DNA of 64,000 nt from Oenanthe sinensis (Eukaryota; Streptophyta; Magnoliopsida; Apiales; Apiaceae): positions 35,257,501 to 35,321,500 of the forward strand of contig CM053810.1 of NCBI GenBank assembly GCA_028671895.1, read 5' to 3'. This document shows, one piece after another, positions 56,469 to 64,000 of this stretch (position 1 is its first letter; each line of letters starts with the position of its first letter). Both the position numbers and the translations under genes were made by a program. The notes under the pieces were generated by a model. The model ran no database searches, had not been told where the DNA came from, and worked only from the letters and a program-made list of their open reading frames with translations.

Positions 56469-59241
56469 TGTAATATCCCTAAAATCTAGGTTCTTTTAAA
56501 ACCTTGTTATTAAAAGTATGTATTGGATGATAATTATGGAATAAGGTTTTATTGGGCAATTAAATTATTAAAATTGCCGGAACAAGATAAAGATTAAATT
56601 TATCGTCTTGAATCATTATGAAATTGAAAAATTTAATGATTCCCGAAGATTATTAAAGAGCTTATTTTATTTAGGCATGGATTAAAGGAAAGGCAAGTAC
56701 TTGCATTTGCTTGGAACAAAAAGAAATTCTAGTATTTTATATGAAGTCAAAGGAGACTTGACCATAGCTTTGACTTACCCTTTTTCATAAGCCAAGGGTC
56801 AAGTGTTATTAACATAAAGAAAAGAAAAGAAAAAAAAAAATCAGCCAAGCTAGCTCTAGCAAGGAGAACCATTCGGTGGAAACAAGGGGAAAAGAGGAGA
56901 AAAATTCAAGAACTCAAGCTACACTTGGTTGATCATCTTGCAAAGTAGCTTAAAAGAAAGGTAGTATCCTTGTGTTCATCATACTATAATCTTATGCAAA
57001 GTTAACCATGGAAGCTTGTGATTTTTATGAAAGTTCAAGAGCATGAATAGTAGTTTTGATTTTGGATAAATTCTTGAATGCTTGTTTTATGATCCCTTAA
57101 GCCTTGCTAGCACTTGTTATGAGTTGTTTAAGCTTTGGGTAGTTGTTAATGAGCATGGGTAGCTTGAAAATTAAAACCCTAGCTATATGATGTTTATGTG
57201 ATTTAGCATGCTATGCTATGGCTTTGATCATAAGTATAAGTGCTTATTTTGTTGTCCATGGTTGTGTAATATAGTGATGATTTGGTTAAGACTTATAAAT
57301 GTGTAAGGTGAAGATGACTTGGTAAAGTATGGTGGTTGTAAGAGGAGTAAGTGAATTGTTGTTTTCAAATAAGTAAAATGGTGTTAAAAGCTGTCCTGTA
57401 TTAGTAATGAAATTGGTTGAATTATTGGCAATGTTGGGAGTGTTGTTAAATTGTGTTTGGGCTTGGGATGTCTTGAGTACATTCCCAAGTAGTAGTATAA
57501 AATATATGGTAGCCGTTTGAGTTGAATTGGATGAGTTTAAAATGAGGTAAATGATGAACGTACAAACAGAACCATGCAAAAAAATTTCTGCCTACCAACT
57601 GTTCATAAAACCCGAAGGGTCTACCCAGCCTTGCTTGATGATTTATTTATATGGTTGGATAGATATCGGTCTCTAGATCGTTTGCGCACCAATTTTGCGT
57701 CAAACGGAGTTGTGAGCTAAAAGTTATGGCCAAAATAGTCAGTTTAGGCAGAAAACTCAGCTGCTCTGTTTTTGACTGACTTGGAGTAGGTGATCAGCCT
57801 AGTTAAGCTACTTCATAAATCTTGAGCCTTTTATTTTAAATAGTAGGCACATATGTGAAGACTTGGAAAGAAGAATTGGGTTAAAAAGACTAAAACCTGA
57901 TTTATGAAAAATGTTTGAATCCGAGGGGTGCAAATTAAAAGTTAAGGGAAATGCTAATGTTTTAGTCCTAGCTATTCCTTATTATGAAACGACACTTGAG
58001 GCTAAACTAGAAAACGAGACCTCAACGAAAAATGTCATGTGATGACATAAGAATGCTATAAGCTAATGGGCTTGTTTATTGTATGTCGTTTGGAAAGGTT
58101 AAGGTAGTTATACGAGTATGTTTAATAGAGCGATTAAGATATGCTCGTATAGCTAAATGTGTTTTGTTTCCGATTCGTAGATACTCGGACGAAGCCAGGA
58201 AGGAGCTTACTTCCGCGGGAACATACAGGCAAGTATCCGACGCTTTGTCACTTTTATTCTGATGTATAACATAAGCATGCGTAGGTTGTTTAAGATTGTT
58301 CTTGTGTGTAGAGTAAGATCTTTTCAACCTAACCCTGCGACTCCTCTGAACTTCTTAAAAAGTTAGAGGACGTTTATTCTTCAGTTTTGTATAACTGAAT
58401 CTGGTGTTGAGCATATCTTTTTGGTGCTCGATGGTCGACCGGGAGTAGTCTAGCGTGTCTCGACGGTTAGTCGAGGTTCAATGTTTTAAAAAATATTTAT
58501 CTTATTAAATATTATTTAAAGAATATAGAAAGTGTTTAAAGGTTAATTAAATACTTTCAGGGCATTTGAAATCATTTAAATATTATTTAATATTGATTAA
58601 ATATTATTTAAATATTTTGGGACATTTAAAAGTATTTAACTACTGATTAAATACTTTCAACTCGTTTTGGTTTATTTAAAAATTATTTAATATTGATTAA
58701 ATATTATTTATATATGTTGAATCATTTAAGATTATTTAAATATTAAATAATCCTGATTGTATTTGAATTAAATATTTTAATTCTTTTAAATCCTTTTAAT
58801 ATTTTTCGAGGATTATTCTGGGCATCCTAAATATTAATAAAATATTTATTCGTTCTTTAAAAATATTTTGGAGTTGTCTAAACTTCTTTAAATATTATTT
58901 TTCATTAAATAATAAATAATGAGCGATGACTCAGATATTTTGTATTCATTTTGAGTCGATAACTCCAGGTTAGGGAGGTAACGTCCGACTCCGATATTCC
59001 TCCCAGTTGTATTGGTGCCCTTATGGCCCATTGTTTCACTCCAAAAATGTAATATTTTTGTGGAGTCTATTTTCACTCGTATTAGTGGCTCCCCGGTCGC
59101 ATTCTTGAGTCTCCTTGATTCAAGGGTTTCTGTCTTGTTAAATTCGTTGACTTAGAGTCAACCCAGATGTTTCGAGAGTACTCCCACCTCGTTTCGGGAG
59201 CCAAGCTATTGTCAGATATTGAAATCTAACAATAGGTCGTT

Positions 59242-59582
59242 GTTGTTCTGGAAGGTTGTATTAAATTCCCTTCCTTATCTGTTGATGAAATCCTGTGATG
59301 GATTGTTGTGTTGTTCTGGAAGGTTGTATTAAATTCCCTTCCTTATCTGTTGATGAAATCCTGTGATGGATTGTTGTGTTATTCTGGAAGGTTGTATTAA
59401 ATTCCCTTCCTTATCTGTTGATGAAATCCTGTGATGGATTGTTGTGTTGTTCTGGAAGGTTGTATTTAAATTCCCTTCCTTATCTGTTGATGAAATCCTG
59501 TGATGGATTGTTGTGTCGTTCTGGAAGGTTGTATTAAATTCCCTTCCTTATCTGTTGATGAAATCCTGTGATGGATTGTTGT
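59242..59582 (+). repeat. 68-bp tandem array in G3 LTR (5 units)
   Basis: Units start at 59242, 59310, 59378, 59446 and 59515 (the fourth has one extra T). The deletion that shortens this LTR starts exactly at the end of the array. Confidence 0.9.
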
Positions 59583-59650
59583 GCTGAGCATTTGTAGCTC
59601 ATTCTTGCTTGTTATTTTCTGTTGTTGTTCCTACCTTACAGTTGCAGACC

Positions 59651-59827
59651 ATGCCCAGACGAGTACACCGCACCTTGCGCAAGCGGGTCACCCGGGCAAG
59701 GACCCCTTATGAGAGATTCCGCTTTACGGTACCTGAGGTAGGGAGGCTTAGTAGGATAGGCTTCCAGCTTCTACTAGTCAGGTTTATCTATAGTTATGAC
59801 TTATGTAAATATATGGAACAGATGTAA
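59651..59827 (+). CDS. Arg-rich 58-aa ORF in G3 LTR
   Basis: The frame reads MPRRVHRTLRKRVTRAR ... SYDLCKYMEQM. The acceptor-like CCTTACAG lies 11 bases upstream, and the internal donor GAG|GTAGGG at 59737/59738 would pair in phase 0 with TTGTAG|ATACCT at 60279/60280. Although the LTR has lost about 400 bp just upstream, this frame is intact. Confidence 0.55.
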   Translation: MPRRVHRTLRKRVTRARTPYERFRFTVPEVGRLSRIGFQLLLVRFIYSYDLCKYMEQM

Positions 59828-60128
59828 GTTAATTTACTTTTGACTGCGGCATAGTTTCCTCAAGGAGCTTTAGCTAGTAGTGCAACCCCATCTTGTGATA
59901 ACTCTATTATGTATCAGTTAAGATATAATGATGTAAATTATGAAACTCCGTTTCTGAGACTATGGCTCGTGTGTGTGTGATAAGGTGATGGGGTCACCCG
60001 CATGTCATTATTTTGTGATTATTATATGGTGGTTTACTATTGTTGGATTACAAGTGTGTGTGTGTATACCGGAAATTGGACAGTGACAACCTGGATCTCC
60101 AACCCCGGGACTGGGGGCGTCACAGAAG

Positions 60129-60140
60129 TGGTATCAGAGC
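60129..60140 (+). other. Primer-binding site of G3
   Basis: TGGTATCAGAGC, five bases after the LTR end (60124). It is the standard initiator tRNA-Met complement. Confidence 0.9.
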
Positions 60141-60279
60141 CCTAAGTTATAGTACTTAGAAATGAGAGGCGAAAGGACAATACGACCATTAAAATAAACC
60201 TAAAAGCCTTAATAAGAATAAAACCCATAAAAGGGAACTTATTAATATCTGGTAGTAACGAGTGGTTGTTGTATTGTAG

Positions 60280-61002
60280 ATACCTGATTTCGAGGCGTAC
60301 GAGGCCCAGCGGGATTTAGAGTTGCTGGATGATACTGAGGACCATGATCCTGAGGAGGATCCGGAGGAGATTCCGGAGGAGGCTCCAGTAGAGGTTACAG
60401 TTGCAGTGCCTGCCGAGGTTCCAGCTGAGATACCGGCAGAAATTCTTGTAGAGGCCCCAGTGCCACCTGCTGGTCCAGCACCCACATTTCCACCCACTGA
60501 CCAGGCTGGACCCTCTGGTACAGTATTCATAGATATTCCTATGGTGCCGCCTCAGGTCGTGTTTCCACCCCTACCTCCCATCTGCCCGATACCATCCGAT
60601 GACGAGGGATTTGAAGAGCTTACCCCAGAGCCGGCAGAGCCAGAGGATGCTCCCCTCGATCCGCCATCACCGCCACCAGCATCCCCTTCGTCGCCACCAC
60701 CTCCACCTTCACCTGTTGCCAAGGAGCCAATACCTCCCTGGGTAGTGTCTGTGCTCATGAGAGAGCGGGATGCCTCAGCTGGTCGGATTGACGAGCTCAG
60801 GCGTATTGTGGACCGGATGTTGCCGGGGCCCTCTAGACCATCGACTGGTCTACCTAGAGTCGGTATTCCACCGAGTGGCCCTCCTACAGACGACATTCCC
60901 CAAGACGTGGAGCTTGGCTTCATTGGTATCCGGATGTGGGCACGAGCTTTTCAGGAAATGAGGACACCTTTGGGCGGGGACCGATGGGAGGCGACGAGGT
61001 AG
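60280..61002 (+). CDS. Acidic Pro-rich ORF between PBS and gag (G3)
   Basis: Starting right after TTGTAG it reads IPDFEAYEAQRDLELLDD, then PEE and VEAP repeats, PPICPIPSDDEGFEELTPEPAEPE, a proline-rich run, GRIDELRRIVDRML and MWARAFQEMRTPL. It has no stop where G2 has TGA 17931. It leaves frame near 60975 (one G fewer than in G2), so the C-terminal DSMMGQV box at about 61014-61035 is out of frame. There is no ATG in frame before the acidic part. The function is unknown; conservation with G1 is limited to the boxes named. Confidence 0.55.
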   Translation: MPDFEAYEAQRDLELLDDTEDHDPEEDPEEIPEEAPVEVTVAVPAEVPAEIPAEILVEAPVPPAGPAPTFPPTDQAGPSGTVFIDIPMVPPQVVFPPLPPICPIPSDDEGFEELTPEPAEPEDAPLDPPSPPPASPSSPPPPPSPVAKEPIPPWVVSVLMRERDASAGRIDELRRIVDRMLPGPSRPSTGLPRVGIPPSGPPTDDIPQDVELGFIGIRMWARAFQEMRTPLGGDRWEATR

Positions 61003-62060
61003 ATGCGATGGTGGACAGTATGATGGGGCAGGTTTGGGACTTGGTCCTCGGGAGATTTAGATGATGTTGTTAGTATTGGTGTCCTAGAGACAATACTTTT
61101 AATGTTTTATTGAAAACAATTAAGTATTATGTTTTATGTGATTATTTAATTAATATTTATTATGTCTTTATTTACTGCGTCATAAATTGAAAGAATAATA
61201 AATGTCCTTGGAATATTAATACGTAATATATATCTTTAAGTATGTGACTTAAAAAATGAGATTATATGAATAGTATTTTATTCCTAAAATTCCCTAGTCA
61301 AGTATTATTATTTAAGGACAGTAATAATGCAATAAGACTAGTATGTTTGTTGATAGATGGCCACGTCTTATTGGTCATAGGTATGGTGATACTAAAGTCA
61401 AGAACATAAGTGTATGTATCAATACATGACACTGGAAAGACCCGCCGTGAGATTCTACATGTTAATAAGTGTCATAAGAAATCTCACAGTGATAATGATG
61501 TAATGATCCTCTGACTTGAAATCATTATATTTCTATACGAGAATTAATATACTTTGATTACACTCAAAGTTACCTTTAACCGGGTAATGATAAAGGTAGA
61601 CATTGGGTATGCTATGAATCGTATGGGGAATATGAATGATAGATATAGGATTTAACCCTCCAATTCTAGGAGTGATATTATTGGCCTCTTGATTGAGTGA
61701 GACTATGAAATGCATGGCCATGCTCAAATATTGATTTGTTTAAATAGTCTACTCATTGATCAAGGAAACCAAGATTAAACGTTGAAGAGGATGACACTAT
61801 ACATGCCTCGAGTTTTATCTATAATATAAGGTTAAAGGGATTATATTACATTGCACATTATTCACGAAAGGTTTAATTGAATCACCAATTATTATTGTTT
61901 CTTGGGTAGCAATGATGTATTACTAGATGCCGCTCATTGTTTATAATTTTATTATTAAATAATAAAATTATTGCCAACGTAATAATAACCTAAAGGGTCA
62001 CACATAAAGAATGTCAAAACGGAGGTTTATTTAAATTACGAATTTAAATATATTATTGTT

Positions 62061-62218
62061 TATTCGAATTTAATTATTAAATTAATTAAGTGGGACTTGA
62101 TTAATTATATTAGAATTCGGATTTAATAAGTATTATTATTATTCGAATTTAATTATTGAATTAATTAAGTGGGACTTGATTAATTATATTAGAATTCAGA
62201 TTTAATAATAATAATAAT
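62061..62218 (+). repeat. 79-bp tandem duplication in the solo LTR
   Basis: Two copies starting TATTCGAATTTAATTATT at 62061 and 62140, each with AAGTGGGACTTGATTAA. B's LTRs have the related AAGTGAGACTTAATTAA and AAGTGTGACTTAG pair. Confidence 0.8.
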
Positions 62219-62381
62219 AACCCAAAGTCATAATGGGTTTTGGAAACCACATGGATTAGGGTTAGGCCCAAAATCTCTCTATCCCCTATATATACATAAT
62301 GATGTATAGTATTAGGGTTTAATCATCAAATTTCGTTTTAGAGAAAAACCCTAGCTGCTCAACATCAAGAGAGGCTAGAGA

Positions 62382-62404
62382 AAGAGAGAGAGAGAGAGAG
62401 AGAG
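62382..62404 (+). repeat. (GA)n microsatellite in the solo LTR
   Basis: A perfect GA run just downstream of the TATA box, probably in the transcribed leader. It is absent from B's LTRs. Confidence 0.85.
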
Positions 62405-62677
62405 GCAAACAATTCGGCTAGTACCGACTTCGGTGATCGTAGGACGATCGAGCGTTCGTATGGACCTCTTTAGAGAGCAAATCTTTGCAACAAAGGACTG
62501 CTGTGATTCATCTTTCTGGACCTCCATTAAACAGCATACGAAAGCTTTGTTAAGGTACAGACTTCTTCACCATAATCATCCAACGTTATACATGGATCCT
62601 GCGACTGGGTTTCGATTTTTTTTTGTTATTTTTACGTTAATTCCACTGTGTTTTCATGCCCGAAACCCTTCAGATGG

Positions 62678-63089
62678 GTAGGTGATGACGTAGTGTTCTA
62701 GTGCTAGACTTGGCATTATATATGTATAGTGGTGCCAATTTTGAGGGATTAACTTTTGATGCAAATATCAGTATTCCCGTTCTGACTAGAGGATAGAGTA
62801 GTTGATCAAACTTTTGAGATGTATTCAAACTCCGTGACAAAAGATGTAACCAAGAATGATGTATATATATGATGCTCAGTTTTTTTCAGTTGTCGTCGAT
62901 TTTGTTTTTTTGTGATACATGCACTCTTGTCTTTGATACAGAAATTGAATGAGAACCATTGTATAAGTGTGTGAATTGGATAATGTTGAAGTTGGCACTC
63001 ACTACTATGTGATTGTTTTTTTTGTAACAAAGGTCGGAGTAATTTAGTCTATCGGTAATTAATTGATATTGTTTGATTGTGCCAGAACA
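62678..63089 (+). other. G3 leader before gag
   Basis: Non-coding, matching 18711-19118 of G2. No gene is seen. It ends TTGTGCCAGAACA before the gag ATG. Confidence 0.5.
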
Positions 63090-64000
63090 ATGCCACCGAG
63101 AAGGAACACCAGATTACACCCTGAGGTTCAGGAAGAGCCAAGTGGTCGGGGTATTCGTGGGAGTGAAGAGTATGAAGAGGGTGATCAGGTGAGCTCAGGT
63201 GACTCTGGACATAGTCAAAATCAGGATCAAAGGGAACAGGAAGGACCCCAAGACCAAGGGGCAAATCAGAATGCAGACCCCATGAATTTATTTGTAAACT
63301 TTTTAAGGCAGCATGTCAACCTTAATCCGACGCAACCACCCCCATCTCCCCGCAACGTAGTGGCAAATGCTTTTCGTACTTTTAAGTCCTTGAGACCGCC
63401 TGAGTTTCAGGGGAGTGTTGACCCTGTAGAGGCAAGTGCTTGGCTAAAAGAAATGGAAAAATCGTTTGAAATATTGCAAGTAGAAGAGGAACAGAAAACA
63501 GTCTTCGCCACTTACCTCCTAAAAGGGGAGGCCAATTTTTGGTGGGAAGCTAAGAAGAGTATGGAAGGAGAAGGAGTGATAGCCTGGGAGAGGTTCACTC
63601 AGTTGTTCTTGGATAAATATTTTCCCAAGTTTATGGAAAGTCAAATGGAGTTGAAAATTCTGGAACTAAAGCAGAATAATCTGACGGTGGCTGAGTACGA
63701 AGCTAAGTTTACGGAGTTGTCCCGGTTTGTGCCGGATTTTGTAAATACAGAAGAGAAGCGAGCCAGGAGATTTTAGCATGGGCTCAAACAATGGATTCTG
63801 AATCGAGTGGCTATACTTGAATTGACAGATTATGCCACGTTGGTACAGAAAGCCTCGATTGTAGAGGCCGGTGGTGATCAAATGCAAAGAAATAGAGAAG
63901 AAAATAAGAGAAAGGCGGAAAGCCTGAAGGGAGGATCATCATCGGGAAAGCGTCCTAGCAAAGCTAGCCGTGGCCCAGGATCTCAGTCTAGGAGAAGTTT
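63090..64000 (+). pseudogene. G3 gag (start of gag-pol), one nonsense codon, cut by window end
   Basis: It starts MPPRRNTRLHPE and carries the same gag domain as G2 (FKSLRPPEFQGS, WLKEMEKSFEI, LLKGEANFWWEAKKSM, FPKFMESQMELK). An in-frame TAG at 63774-63776 replaces the CAG of G2 (RRFQQG box). The frame then stays open in the basic linker to the window end. Zinc knuckles and pol lie outside. Confidence 0.9.

Larger units (their letters stand above)
56469..60124 (+). repeat. G3 5' LTR (3656 bp)
   Basis: TGTAATATCCC to GGGGGCGTCACA. It aligns with the G2 LTRs but jumps at 59582 from the tandem array straight to GCTGAGCATTTGTAGC. This skips the block that carries the palindrome in G2 and G1. The Arg-rich frame is retained. 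Confidence 0.9.
61068..62672 (+). mobile_element. Solo copia LTR in G3 leader (1605 bp)
   Basis: TGTTAGTATTGG to AACCCTTCA, related along its length to the LTRs of B (GTGTCCTAGAGACAATAC against GTGCCCTAGAGGCAATAC). It is flanked by GATGT (61063-61067) and GATGG (62673-62677), a 5-bp duplication with one change. Removing it restores the G2 leader. No interior remains, so LTR-LTR recombination has occurred. TATATATA is at 62287-62294. Confidence 0.88.
56469..64000 (+). mobile_element. G3: second G2-family chromovirus, right end outside window
   Basis: 5' LTR 56469-60124, PBS, Pro-rich ORF, a solo copia LTR insertion, then gag running off the window. The 5 bases before it, CTCTG (56464-56468), should recur after its 3' LTR. 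It is close to G2 throughout, but its LTR array unit is 68 bp and its LTR lacks about 400 bp. Confidence 0.9.

Noticed and set aside
62433..62681. 82-codon open frame at the end of the solo LTR
   Set aside because: It has no counterpart in B's related LTRs and spans the LTR end, so it is probably chance.

Overview
The window is plant nuclear DNA, most likely from a eudicot. It consists of LTR retrotransposons nested inside one another. The evidence is initiator-tRNA-Met primer-binding sites (TGGTATCAGAGC type), TG...CA long terminal repeats, Ty1/copia and Ty3/gypsy polyproteins with plant-specific features, and AT-rich filler. I see no host protein gene, tRNA, rRNA or CRISPR array. The species cannot be told from this sequence.

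Layout. (1) 1-308 is the end of a minus-strand copia LTR. It sits in the RNase H of a plus-strand copia pseudogene (309-1360, 'E'). (2) 1361-30200 is a complex of two families of Tekay/Del-like chromoviral gypsy elements with 3.9-4.1 kb LTRs. G1 consists of LTR-a 1661-5585, an interior, LTR-b 10937-13321, and a separate LTR-c piece at 27908-30200. G2 spans 13742-27907 with both LTRs. Each family is preceded by a stray copy of its own pol 3' end. (3) 30201-36466 ('C') is the 3' part of a Sirevirus-like copia element with a decayed env-like reading frame and a 1.39 kb 3' LTR. It is probably the other half of E. (4) 36467-54141 is a minus-strand Sirevirus-like copia element ('A'). It is interrupted at 39018-48003 by a young plus-strand copia element ('B', two 1557 bp LTRs). 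(5) 54142-56468 ('D') is a copia LTR plus gag inserted in A's LTR. D is cut by G3 (56469 to the window end), a second member of the G2 family. G3 carries a copia solo LTR at 61068-62672.

None of the gag-pol frames that can be read here is intact. Most are broken by single nonsense codons, several of them demonstrably CAA/CAG to TAA/TAG.

The most interesting signal is in the gypsy elements. Every G1, G2 and G3 LTR holds a short arginine-rich reading frame about 0.5 kb before its 3' end. Its protein sequence is kept between the two families while synonymous sites have changed. Between the primer-binding site and gag lies a second conserved acidic, proline-rich frame without a good start codon of its own in G2 and G3. 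Candidate splice sites would join the two in phase 0 in all three elements. This suggests a spliced, LTR-initiated accessory protein of unknown function. Upstream of the small frame, both families keep a 12-bp palindrome whose two central bases differ but whose symmetry is preserved.
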